Shown here: piece by piece, positions 15,986-23,590 of the stretch | Layout: each line of letters starts with the position of its first letter | Numbering within the stretch: the stretch's first letter is position 1 | Notes under the pieces: model-generated | The model's database searches: none | Seen by the model: the letters and a program-made list of their open reading frames with translations, nothing else | Told to the model about the DNA's origin: nothing | NCBI GenBank assembly: GCA_022792495.1 | Contig: JAAWBD010000025.1 | Coordinates: 1-51,927, forward strand | Length of the DNA: 51,927 nucleotides | DNA from: Oscillospiraceae bacterium | GTDB lineage: Bacteria; Bacillota; Clostridia; Oscillospirales; Oscillospiraceae | Reading direction: 5' to 3' | Translations under genes and position numbers: made by a program

Positions 15986-17176
15986 ATGAAGCATACGGAA
16001 TATAAAAGCGCCCTTCTGGATCAGATCCGGAACTCGGTGAGGGACATCAACATGATCGCCGCCGCCGAGACCTTTGAGTTCTTCGAGGCCTGTGTGCCCG
16101 AGGCCGTTGCCGCCGGTAGCAAGCAGGTGTTCCTCACCGGCTGTGGCGACAGCTACTGTGCCGGCATCGCCGCCAAGCCCATCTATGAGAATGCCGACAC
16201 CTCCACCCGTACGGGCATGGTTCCCGGCACCCCCACCCAGGCGCTGCGGAACATTGAGTTCTCCCGGTACCACAACACCTACAAGGGCTGGGAGCCCCTG
16301 ACCCTGGCGGGGAACACGGTGTGCGCCGTGTCCATCTCCGGCGCCCCCAAGCGTCCCACCGAGGCGGTAAAGCGCATGGTGGCCGTGGGCGGCACCGCCA
16401 TCGCCTTCACCACCAACCCCAACAGCGAGCTGGCCAAGAGCGCCAGCTACGTGGTGCCCATGTGCCTGCCGCCCTGTGAGCATGCGCCCAACGTGACCAG
16501 CTACTACAGTTCCCTGTTTTCCCTGATGATGTTCGGCTTCTACACCAGCCGGGCCAAGGGCCAGATCACTCCCGAGCAGGCCGCGGCCTGCCGGAAGGGG
16601 CTGCTGCAGTATGCCAACGCTTACAGCGGTAAGGTGATGGACGAGCTGTCCGAGAAGGCCTTCGAGCTGGCCCAGAAGTGGGAGGCTGACGGGGTGGACA
16701 ACATGGACTTTATCGGGGACGGAGCCGACTACGCCACCGCCTTCTTCGGCTCGGCAAAGATGGTGGAGGCCTTCGGCGGCCTGACCACCAACGACGACTC
16801 GGAGGATTGGTGCCACATCAACTACTTCCTGAAGAATACCGATAAGATCGGCACCTTCATTGTGGCCAACACCGGTTCGCCCTCCTTCAACCGGGAGCTG
16901 GAGACCATCCGGGTGGCCTGTGAGCTGCGCAGCCATGTGGCCATCATCACCGATGGGGATCCCTCCCTCTTCCCGGCCAACGCTGTGGTGTTCCAGACTC
17001 CCAAGCCCAAGTCTCCCTGGATGGCGCCCCTGATGCAGCACATCCCCATGGACTTTGTGGCGGCCTACATCGCCTGTTTGCGGAACACTAAGGCTTTCCG
17101 CCAGGACAGCCCCATCCATCAGCGGGATGGTGCCTGTGATCGGTTCCGTCAGAGCAAGATCGAGATCATCGAATAA
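15986..17176 (+). CDS. SIS-domain sugar-phosphate protein, copy 2
   Basis: This 396-residue double-SIS protein is paralogous to the one at 14421: FLTGCGDSYCAGIAAKPIYE, CAVSISGAPKRPTEAVKRM, FIGDGADYATAFFGSAK and SEDWCHINYFLKN match the first copy nearly motif for motif, and the end SPWMAPLMQHIPMDFVAAYI is equivalent. Insertions such as the TSTRTGMVPGTPTQALRN region distinguish it. GGGGGAGG lies just before the ATG, and the intact YjbQ gene begins 14 nt after the stop. The pair could form a hetero-oligomer or act on successive intermediates. The activity is probably isomerase- or deglycase-like on a phosphosugar. Confidence 0.88.
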   Translation: MKHTEYKSALLDQIRNSVRDINMIAAAETFEFFEACVPEAVAAGSKQVFLTGCGDSYCAGIAAKPIYENADTSTRTGMVPGTPTQALRNIEFSRYHNTYKGWEPLTLAGNTVCAVSISGAPKRPTEAVKRMVAVGGTAIAFTTNPNSELAKSASYVVPMCLPPCEHAPNVTSYYSSLFSLMMFGFYTSRAKGQITPEQAAACRKGLLQYANAYSGKVMDELSEKAFELAQKWEADGVDNMDFIGDGADYATAFFGSAKMVEAFGGLTTNDDSEDWCHINYFLKNTDKIGTFIVANTGSPSFNRELETIRVACELRSHVAIITDGDPSLFPANAVVFQTPKPKSPWMAPLMQHIPMDFVAAYIACLRNTKAFRQDSPIHQRDGACDRFRQSKIEIIE

Positions 17177-17190
17177 GGGGGGATAGAGCC

Positions 17191-17601
17191 ATGTCGTTCA
17201 TGAAAAAGTATGCGCTGAAAACCCAGTTTGAGGGAATGCACGAGATCACCGCCCAGATCCAGGAGGCCGTGAAGGAGAGCGGTGTTCAGGAGGGCTTCTG
17301 CATTGTCCACAGCAACCATACCACCGCCAGCCTGCTGGTCACCTCCTTCTGGGACAAGCGGGGCCATGTGGATTTTATGGAGGAGATCGACAAGCTGATC
17401 CCCACCCGGTATGATTACCGCCACCAGTTTGACACCCCCACCGACGCGGCGGGTCACATCAAGTCCGCTCTGGGGGGTACCACCCTGACCCTGATCGTCA
17501 CCGGAGGCAAGGCCCTGCTGGGTTCCTCCCAGGGGGTTCTCTTCGCCGAGTTTGACGGCCCCAGAGACCGTCAGTTCTTCGTGAAGGTGGTCGCGGACTG
17601 A
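17191..17601 (+). CDS. YjbQ/UPF0047-family protein with intact His motifs
   Basis: This 136-residue member of the YjbQ family retains the family motifs: SNHTTASLLV (His43), YDYRHQF (His78), DAAGHIKSALGG (His89), and SQGVLFAEFDGPR. E. coli YjbQ has been called a secondary thiamin-phosphate synthase, and several homologues are trimers with a His/metal-like pocket, but the physiological reaction is not settled. The gene is the last of the locus and is followed by a strong terminator. Its pairing with a SIS gene, duplicated in tandem, suggests the two families work together here. A thiamin role is not supported by any neighbour. Confidence 0.9.
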   Translation: MSFMKKYALKTQFEGMHEITAQIQEAVKESGVQEGFCIVHSNHTTASLLVTSFWDKRGHVDFMEEIDKLIPTRYDYRHQFDTPTDAAGHIKSALGGTTLTLIVTGGKALLGSSQGVLFAEFDGPRDRQFFVKVVAD

Positions 17602-17626
17602 AAATTGCAGCCACCCTTTTGTTATG

Positions 17627-17682
17627 AGAGACCGAAGGGCCGTCTGGAGCTTGCTCCAGACGGCCCTTCGGTCTCTTTATTC
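17627..17682 (+). terminator. Rho-independent terminator closing the catabolic locus
   Basis: AGAGACCGAAGGGCCGTCTG and its complement CAGACGGCCCTTCGGTCTCT, extended by GAGC/GCTC, form a perfect 24-bp stem with a 2-nt centre, followed by TTTATT. It lies 26 bp after the last YjbQ gene and 26 bp before the convergent nadE stop, so it probably serves both strands. Confidence 0.92.
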
Positions 17683-17707
17683 GTAAAACACCGTTTAACG
17701 TTTTATG

Positions 17708-19651
17708 TTAGATATCTTCCAGCTCCTTCATCCACAGAGCCGAGACCGCATCGGAGGGCATCCGCCAGTCCCCCCGGGGGGAGAGGCTCACCGGTCCCAC
17801 CTTAGGCCCGTCGGGGACGCAGGAGCGCTTGAATTGCTGGGAGAAGAACCGGCGGTAGAAATTGTGGAGCCACTTCAAAAGGGTATCCCGGTCATACCGG
17901 CCCTCAAAGGCCCGCTCCGCCAGCCGGAGCACCTTCCGGGGCGGGAAGGCCCAGCGGACGGCGTAATAGAGGTAAAAGTCGTGGAGCTCATAGGGCCCCA
18001 CAATGTCCTCGGTGACCTGGCTGATCTCCCCCTCCGAGGGGGGGAGAAGCTCGGGGGACACTGGGGTATGCAGAATGTCCCGGAGAACGGCAGCCAGAGC
18101 CGGGTCAGTCCCGTCTGCCTGCCCCGCCGCATAGGCGGTGAGGTGGCGGATCAGGGTCTTGGGGATGCCGGCATTGACGGCGTACATGCTCATATGATCC
18201 CCATTGTAGGTACACCAGCCTAGGGCCAGCTCGCTGAGATCCCCGGTGCCGATGACCAGCCCCCCGGTCTGGTTGGCCAGATCCATCAGTACCTGGGTTC
18301 GTTCCCGGGCCTGGGCGTTCTCAAAGGTCACGTCCCGGTTTTCCATGGACTGTCCGATGTCCCTGAAATGGATCTTTACCGCCTCGGAGATGTCCACCAC
18401 CTTGAGGGTGGAGCCCACCCGCTCCGCCAGCACCTCGGCGTTGGAGCGGGTGCGGCGGGTGGTGCCAAAACAGGGCATGGTGACGGCGAGGATGTCCCTC
18501 CGATCCCGGCCCAGCATGTCATAGGCCCGGGCGGTGATGAGCAGGGCCAGGGTGGAGTCTAGCCCTCCGGAAAGGCCGATGACGCAGGACTTGACCCCCG
18601 TATGCTCCAGCCGCTTTTTCAGTCCCAGGGCGGCAATGGTCAGTGCCTCCTCACACTGCCGCTCCAGCTCCTCTGGATCCTGGGGGAAAAAGGGGGTGGG
18701 GGAGAGGGGACGGGTCAGGGAGGTGGGGGAGAGGGCAAGGGAATCCGGGGTTAGGGAGCAGGTATAGAGCCCGTGGGTCAGCTGGTACTCCCGCAGTTCC
18801 TCCTGAGGGAAGGTGTTTCGCCTCCTCCGCTCGTAAGCCAGCCGGTCCACGTCGATCTCGGAGATGGTAAGCCCCTGGGCAAAGCGGTTTTCCGCCAGAA
18901 TGACCCCATCCTCGGCAATGATATCGTGGCCGGAAAAGACCAGGTCTCCTGTGGATTCCCCCTCCCCGGCGCTGGCATATACATAGCCGCAGCACAGCCG
19001 AGAGGACTGGCCTGCGGTAAGGCTCCGGCGGCGCTCTGCCTTGCCCATCTCCTCATCGGAGGCGGAGAGGTTCAGAATGAGGGTGGCCCCAAGGGCAGCC
19101 AGCCGGGAGGAGGGAGGGGAGACCGCCCACAGATCCTCGCAGAGCTCCACCCCGATGGTCAGGTTGGGCATGGACTGGGCCTGGAAAAGCTGGGCGCTTC
19201 CCAGGGGGGGATTCTGGCCGCAGAAGGTACAGTGGTAGGTCATGTCCAGGGAGCCAGGGGCAAACCAGCGGCTTTCATAAAATTCGCCGTAATTGGGTAT
19301 GTGGGTCTTGGGAACCAGCCCCAGGATCTTTCCTTTGTGTATTACTGCCGCGCAATTAAACAGTTTGTTTTCGAGATAAACGGGCAGGCCTACCGCTGTG
19401 ATCATATCCAGATCATGGGTGGACTCCAGAATGGTGCCCAGCCCCTCCTCGGCCCCCTGGGTAAGGGTGCTTTGGAGGAACAGATCCCCACAGGTATAGC
19501 CTGTGATGCACAGCTCCGGAAGGCACAGAACCTTTACACCCTGCCCCGCTGCGTCTCTCATCAGGGCAATGATGGCCCGGGCGTTGTAAGCGCAGTCGGC
19601 CACCCGAATCTTGGGTGTTCCGGCCGCAACTTTGATAAAACCGTCCTGCAT
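17708..19651 (-). CDS. nadE: Glutamine-dependent NAD+ synthetase
   Basis: This 647-residue two-domain enzyme converts nicotinate adenine dinucleotide, ATP and glutamine to NAD+. The N-terminal carbon-nitrogen hydrolase (glutaminase) domain has its catalytic Glu in CLPELCITGY (Glu46), Lys in GLVPKTHIPNY (Lys115) and Cys in GVELCEDLW (Cys171). The C-terminal synthetase domain has the pyrophosphate loop GLSGGLDSTLAL and downstream GTGDLSELALGWCTYNGDH. The length fits the long glutamine-using type. A linker around residues 300-335 is rich in Ser, Pro and Leu. It has its own promoter and converges on the catabolic locus; no functional link between them is implied. Confidence 0.97.
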   Translation of the reverse strand: MQDGFIKVAAGTPKIRVADCAYNARAIIALMRDAAGQGVKVLCLPELCITGYTCGDLFLQSTLTQGAEEGLGTILESTHDLDMITAVGLPVYLENKLFNCAAVIHKGKILGLVPKTHIPNYGEFYESRWFAPGSLDMTYHCTFCGQNPPLGSAQLFQAQSMPNLTIGVELCEDLWAVSPPSSRLAALGATLILNLSASDEEMGKAERRRSLTAGQSSRLCCGYVYASAGEGESTGDLVFSGHDIIAEDGVILAENRFAQGLTISEIDVDRLAYERRRRNTFPQEELREYQLTHGLYTCSLTPDSLALSPTSLTRPLSPTPFFPQDPEELERQCEEALTIAALGLKKRLEHTGVKSCVIGLSGGLDSTLALLITARAYDMLGRDRRDILAVTMPCFGTTRRTRSNAEVLAERVGSTLKVVDISEAVKIHFRDIGQSMENRDVTFENAQARERTQVLMDLANQTGGLVIGTGDLSELALGWCTYNGDHMSMYAVNAGIPKTLIRHLTAYAAGQADGTDPALAAVLRDILHTPVSPELLPPSEGEISQVTEDIVGPYELHDFYLYYAVRWAFPPRKVLRLAERAFEGRYDRDTLLKWLHNFYRRFFSQQFKRSCVPDGPKVGPVSLSPRGDWRMPSDAVSALWMKELEDI

Positions 19652-19672
19652 AAAAAGACCCCCTTTTGCTCT

Positions 19673-19701
19673 ATTGTACCCCGAATTTTATAAAAAGGCA
19701 A
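19673..19701 (-). promoter_or_regulatory. Sigma-A promoter of nadE
   Basis: On the minus strand TTGCCT (19696-19701) and TACAAT (19673-19678) are separated by 17 bp, giving a leader of only about 15 nt before the ATG at 19651. Confidence 0.8.
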
Positions 19702-19704
19702 GAG

Positions 19705-19745
19705 ACCCCAAAAGCCCCCGGCCTTCAGCCGGGGGCTTTTGGGGT
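19705..19745. terminator. Orphan perfect hairpin between divergent promoters
   Basis: ACCCCAAAAGCCCCCGGC and GCCGGGGGCTTTTGGGGT form an 18-bp perfect stem with a 5-nt loop. It lies upstream of the nadE -35 box, so it is not in the nadE leader, and no gene reads into it from the plus side. It may insulate the two divergent units, or be a relic of an older gene end. Confidence 0.65.
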
Positions 19746-19913
19746 GTGTGTTTGTTGCAGAGGAAAAGAGAGGATGGATTTGGGAGGAATGTTTCAGCTC
19801 TTCCTGTGTCCATCCTTAAGATAACAGATAATTACGGCTAAACTTTGACGGAAATGTGAATAAACTGTAAATCCCAACAAATTTTATTTGCCGGAGGGCC
19901 AGGCGGAAATCCC

Positions 19914-19942
19914 TTGATTTTCCTGCGGGAGAATGGTAAAAT
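19914..19942 (+). promoter_or_regulatory. Sigma-A promoter of the YheO-like regulator
   Basis: TTGATT (19914-19919) and TAAAAT (19937-19942) are spaced by 17 bp, and TGG directly before the -10 gives an extended -10 element. The expected start leaves about 28 nt before the GTG at 19977. Confidence 0.75.
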
Positions 19943-19976
19943 ACCCACGGAACAGAAAAAAAGAGGTGACAAAACA

Positions 19977-20621
19977 GTGACAAGAGAGGAAGCCTTTGAA
20001 TTCCTGGATCGAACCGCCCGGGGTATTGCGGAAATGTTCGGCCCGTCCTGCGAGACCCTGGTGCAGGACATGGGGGATACCAGCCACCCTATCCTCTCCA
20101 TCTACAACGGCCAGGTATCCGGCCGGGAGGTGGGCTCCACCCAGGATATCCTGGGCTCGGACAAGGTGCTGGATGCGGCCACCCTCTCCAACGATTTTGT
20201 GAACCTCTATGCCACCACGCCCTCGGGCTCCCAGGTGAAGTCCTCCACCTTTCATCTCCGGGGGGACGGCTTTGACCTGGCTCTGGGCATCGACTTCGAC
20301 TTTACCTCCCTGGCCTACGCCAACCGGACTCTAATGGGGCTTATGAGCGCCGACGCCGACCTCCAGAGCGCGCTGTGGAGCGGGGGAGCGGGGCAGCTCT
20401 ATCAGATCTTTGAGGAGTGCCTCACCACCCTGGGCAAGCCGGCGGAGGGGTTGGGAAAGAAGGACCGGATGAAGCTGGTGGCCCTGATGGATCAGAAGAA
20501 CGCCTTCTCTTTCCGGAAATCGGTTCCCTTTGTGGCCTCACGGCTGAAGGTCTCCCGCTATACGGTCTACAAATATTTGGATGAGCTGGCCGCAGAGAAG
20601 GCTGGCGCCAAGAAAGTGTGA
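19977..20621 (+). CDS. YheO/DauR-type transcriptional regulator (PAS plus HTH)
   Basis: This 214-residue regulator has an N-terminal YheO-like PAS domain (CETLVQDMGDTSHPILSIYN, VSGREVGS, LRGDGFDLALGIDFDFT) and a C-terminal helix-turn-helix of the DauR type (KSVPFVASRLKVSRYTVYKY). Members of the family control D-amino-acid and other small-molecule catabolism. The start is taken as GTG 19977 because GAGGTGA stands 7 nt upstream and a promoter lies at 19914-19942, which rules out the upstream in-frame ATG at 19914. Its stop overlaps the start of the peptidase gene by 1 nt, so it probably regulates its own operon. The ligand is unknown. Confidence 0.88.
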   Translation: MTREEAFEFLDRTARGIAEMFGPSCETLVQDMGDTSHPILSIYNGQVSGREVGSTQDILGSDKVLDAATLSNDFVNLYATTPSGSQVKSSTFHLRGDGFDLALGIDFDFTSLAYANRTLMGLMSADADLQSALWSGGAGQLYQIFEECLTTLGKPAEGLGKKDRMKLVALMDQKNAFSFRKSVPFVASRLKVSRYTVYKYLDELAAEKAGAKKV

Positions 20622-22042
20622 TGGATATGAGCGTAAAGGAACAGATCGACCGCTATTTCGATGATCCCGCCCGCCGGGCAGAGCTGGTGGAGGCGGTGAC
20701 CCGCCTGGTAGGGGTGAAGAGCGTGAGGGGGGAGCCCTCCGCGGACGCACCCTTTGGCCCTGGCCCCAAGGCCGCCCTGGAGGAGGCCCTGAAGCTCTGC
20801 GGCGAGCTGGGGTTTGCCACCCGGAACTATGACAATTACGTGGGCCTGTGCGACCTGAACGACAGCCCCACCCAGCTCCATGTCCTGGGCCACCTGGACG
20901 TGGTGGGAGAGGGCACCGGCTGGGATACCGATCCCTACACCTGCGTGGAGAGGGATGGCATCCTTTACGGCCGGGGTGTCAGCGACGACAAGGGCCCGGT
21001 CTGCGCCGCTCTTTTTGCCATGAAGGCCCTGAAGGATCTGGAACTGCCGGTGAGCAAAAATGTGCGGCTGATCCTGGGCACAGACGAGGAGTCGGGCTCG
21101 GAGGACATCGCCTACTACTATGCCCGGGAGCCCTATGCCCCCCAGGCTTTTACCCCTGACGCCGATTTCCCCGTCATCAATATTGAGAAGGGCCATTACC
21201 ACCCGGACTTCGGCGCCCAGTGGGAGCCGGAGACGGCGGAGCCCCGGGTATCCGCTTTGAAGGGCGGCTTCCGGCACAATGTGGTGCCCCCGGAGGCGGA
21301 GGCCCTTGTGCTGGGGCTGACCCCCGCTGATGTGGAGGAGCTCTGCCGGACGGAGGAGGCCCGCTCCGGGGCCCGGTTTACCGTCACCCAGGAAGGGAGG
21401 GGCGTCTGTGTTCACTGCGGGGGAAAGAACGCTCATGCTGCCAGTCCCGACGACGGGATCAACGCCATCTCCGCCCTGCTGGAGGTGCTGGCCCAACTGC
21501 CTTTGGCCGACTGCCCCTCCACCAGGGCGCTTCGGGCCATGGCCCAGCTGTTCCCCTTCGGGGATACCCGGGGAAGGGCCCTGGGGATCGCCCAGTCCGA
21601 TCCGGAAAGCGGGGAACTGACCCTGAATCTGGCCCTGATGAACCTTACCGAAACAGGGTTTACCTCCAAATTTGACTCCCGTGTACCCATCTGTGCGACC
21701 CGGGAGAACTGCGCCCAGGTCTGTGAGGAGACCCTGGCCCGACACGGCATCGCCGTTACCGGGGACGGGGAGATGACCCACGTCCATGTGGTGGAGGCTG
21801 ACTCCTCCCTGGTGCAGACCCTTCTGAAATGCTATGAGACCTACACCGGGGTCACAAACGCCAAGCCCCTGGCCATCGGTGGGGGCACCTATGTCCACGA
21901 CATTCCCGGCGGGGTGGCCTTTGGCTGTGATTTCCCCGGCTTTGACCCCAAGATGCATTCGGCCAACGAACAGGCCAGCGTAGACAATCTGATCTTGTCC
22001 GCAAAGATCTTTGCCTTGGCCATGGCGGAGCTCTGCAAATAA
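20621..22042 (+). CDS. M20-family dipeptidase (PepV/Sapep-like)
   Basis: This 473-residue zinc dipeptidase has the M20 signatures HVLGHLDVVGEGTGW (first metal His and catalytic Asp) and YGRGVSDDKGPVCAALFAMK (bridging Asp). The catalytic Glu is in LGTDEESGSEDIAYY, a His-containing lid region follows (FRHNVVPPEA), and the C-terminal metal His is in KMHSANEQASVD. The large inserted lid domain, from about residue 185 to 380, gives the PepV-type length. The gene is coupled to the YheO-like regulator by a 1-nt overlap (TGATG). It probably breaks dipeptides, including beta-Ala or D-amino-acid dipeptides, in the cytosol. ATG 20627 is an alternative start two codons on. Confidence 0.93.
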   Translation: MDMSVKEQIDRYFDDPARRAELVEAVTRLVGVKSVRGEPSADAPFGPGPKAALEEALKLCGELGFATRNYDNYVGLCDLNDSPTQLHVLGHLDVVGEGTGWDTDPYTCVERDGILYGRGVSDDKGPVCAALFAMKALKDLELPVSKNVRLILGTDEESGSEDIAYYYAREPYAPQAFTPDADFPVINIEKGHYHPDFGAQWEPETAEPRVSALKGGFRHNVVPPEAEALVLGLTPADVEELCRTEEARSGARFTVTQEGRGVCVHCGGKNAHAASPDDGINAISALLEVLAQLPLADCPSTRALRAMAQLFPFGDTRGRALGIAQSDPESGELTLNLALMNLTETGFTSKFDSRVPICATRENCAQVCEETLARHGIAVTGDGEMTHVHVVEADSSLVQTLLKCYETYTGVTNAKPLAIGGGTYVHDIPGGVAFGCDFPGFDPKMHSANEQASVDNLILSAKIFALAMAELCK

Positions 22043-22065
22043 AAGGCCTACAGAGGAGACTGGAT

Positions 22066-22788
22066 ATGAGGAACGGAAAAAAATGGCTTGCTCTGCTCCT
22101 GGCGGCGGGGCTTGCCCTGTGCCTTGCGGGATGCGGGGAGCAGGAGGAGCCGGAGGCACGGAGCTTTACCACCCATGACGCGGAGGTCTATGTGGACGGC
22201 CTTCTGAAGGAGAACTACCTGGGGGTGGCCGAGAGCGAGTACCTGGAGCTGGTGGGGATCCGCGAGGAGGACGCCCAGGAGCTTTACGAGAGCGGCCTGG
22301 AGATGGATGTGGATTACTTTTTCTATCTCTATGACATTGACCACCCCACCGATGCGCTGCGGGAGGAGGTCAAGGAGCTTTATAAGAAGATCTACGCCTA
22401 TACCAAGTATGAGGTGATCTCCGCCGCACAGCAGGAGGACGGCTCCTTCTCGGTGAAGGTGGACATGTATCCCATCGACATCGCCCAGATGGTCAGCGAG
22501 TCCTTTGACACGGCGCTGGCGGATTTCTATGAGGAGTATCCCACCGAGAGGATCAATACCATGAGCGACCGGGAGTACGAGGCCATGGATAAGCAGTGGG
22601 CCCGGCTCATTGTGGATCTCTACCAGGACAGCCTGGAGGAGATCGGCAACATGACGGTTCGGTCGGTGTCGGTGCTGGTGGAGGAGAATGACCAGGGATA
22701 TTACACCCTGAACAGCGAGGATCTGGCCCGGCTGGATGGGCTGGTGGTGGACTACACCAATGCGGGTGCCTCCGCAGAGGGTGATTGA
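22066..22788 (+). CDS. Lipoprotein with DUF5105-like domain, paralogue A
   Basis: This 240-residue lipoprotein has the lipobox LCLAGC (Cys23). The mature domain runs YVDGLLKENYLGVAESEYL, VKELYKKIYAYTKYEVISAA, QQEDGSFSVKVDMYPIDIAQ, and ends LARLDGLVVDY. The same order of blocks recurs in the lipoprotein at 42505 and in the C-terminal half of the SLH protein at 48106, so three members of one family lie in this window. I take the family to be DUF5105-like, from memory. GAGGAG precedes the ATG and the gene follows the peptidase by 23 nt, possibly in the same transcript. It ends at a bidirectional terminator. The function is unknown; it is expected on the outer face of the membrane. Confidence 0.85.
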   Translation: MRNGKKWLALLLAAGLALCLAGCGEQEEPEARSFTTHDAEVYVDGLLKENYLGVAESEYLELVGIREEDAQELYESGLEMDVDYFFYLYDIDHPTDALREEVKELYKKIYAYTKYEVISAAQQEDGSFSVKVDMYPIDIAQMVSESFDTALADFYEEYPTERINTMSDREYEAMDKQWARLIVDLYQDSLEEIGNMTVRSVSVLVEENDQGYYTLNSEDLARLDGLVVDYTNAGASAEGD

Positions 22789-22807
22789 GGGATTTTTTGA
22801 GATAAGG

Positions 22808-22843
22808 AAAAGGAGAGCCGCGGTACCGCGGCTCTCCTTTTTT
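22808..22843. terminator. Bidirectional terminator
   Basis: AAAAGGAGAGCCGCG and CGCGGCTCTCCTTTT flank a GTAC centre, with A and T runs on either side, between the converging lipoprotein gene and the SSB-like gene. The stop codon of the minus-strand gene lies inside the T run. Confidence 0.92.
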
Positions 22844-23450
22844 ATTCTCCCAAGGGTTCCAGAGTGAGGACGGAGATCTCAAAGGCGGTGCGTTCCTCCT
22901 CCCGATCCCCCAGCACCTTTCGGTAGGTTCTGCTTTGGAGGCGCCCGGTAAGGCACACCGGATCCCCCACCTCCAGGGCTCCGCAGGAGCGGGCCAGAGC
23001 TCCCCAGGTGATGCAGGGCAGATAGTCCGCCCGGCCATACCGGCGGTTCACTGCCAGGAGAAGGTCACAGATCTCCCGCCCCAGAGGGGTACGGCGAAGG
23101 TTGGGGGTTTTGCAAAGGACGCCGGTGAGCTCCAGCCGGTTGTCGCAGGGGCCCTGGGCAGACTCCAGGGTCTTGGCAAAAAGGGTGATGACCAGCCGGG
23201 AGCCCACCCCGGAGCGGTTATTGAAGGAGCGAACCTCCCCCAAGGCCTGGTAAAGCTGGCCGGGGAGGACGGGGCAGAGGGCCAGGGTCTCCTCGGAGCA
23301 CACCACGTTCAGGGTGTCCACCGCGCCGCTGAGCCGCTCCACCTCCAGGGGGAAAATAAAATAGGTCACGCCGTGGTTGGAGTGGGAGGGCTGGGCCTTG
23401 CCCGCCGCCCGTCCGATCAGGACGGCTTGATTGGAACCGATGGTCTCCAT
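22842..23450 (-). CDS. SSB-like protein with two OB-fold domains
   Basis: This 202-residue protein appears to hold two OB-fold domains of the single-strand DNA-binding type. The first spans roughly residues 5-95 (NQAVLIGRAAG, YFIFPLEVERLSGAVDTLNV, SRLVITLFAKTL). The second spans 100-200 (NRLELTGVLCKTPNLRRTPL, ICDLLLAVNRRYGRADYLPC, DPVCLTGRLQSRTY), which is the classical SSB pattern. The usual acidic protein-interaction tail is missing. ATG 23450 is chosen over GTG 23459 because GAGGAG is then 10 nt upstream. I know of such double-OB proteins in clostridia, but their role beside the main SSB is unclear. No replication or sporulation genes adjoin it. Confidence 0.8.
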   Translation of the reverse strand: METIGSNQAVLIGRAAGKAQPSHSNHGVTYFIFPLEVERLSGAVDTLNVVCSEETLALCPVLPGQLYQALGEVRSFNNRSGVGSRLVITLFAKTLESAQGPCDNRLELTGVLCKTPNLRRTPLGREICDLLLAVNRRYGRADYLPCITWGALARSCGALEVGDPVCLTGRLQSRTYRKVLGDREEERTAFEISVLTLEPLGE

Positions 23451-23590
23451 GGCTGTCACTCTCCTCTGTTGTTGGGTTCAGAGGAGTATATGAGACAGGC
23501 CCCCGGGGTAGAAGTGAAAAGTGATAAAAGGAGCCGCTACAGGCGGTTTGTTTAAAGTGGCCTGATAAAGCTGGGCTACAAGGCTCCTTT

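Noticed and set aside
17191..17601. Thiamin biosynthesis role from the YjbQ name
   Set aside because: No thi genes or TPP riboswitch lie near; the reported activity of the family is weak and the context is sugar/nucleoside metabolism.
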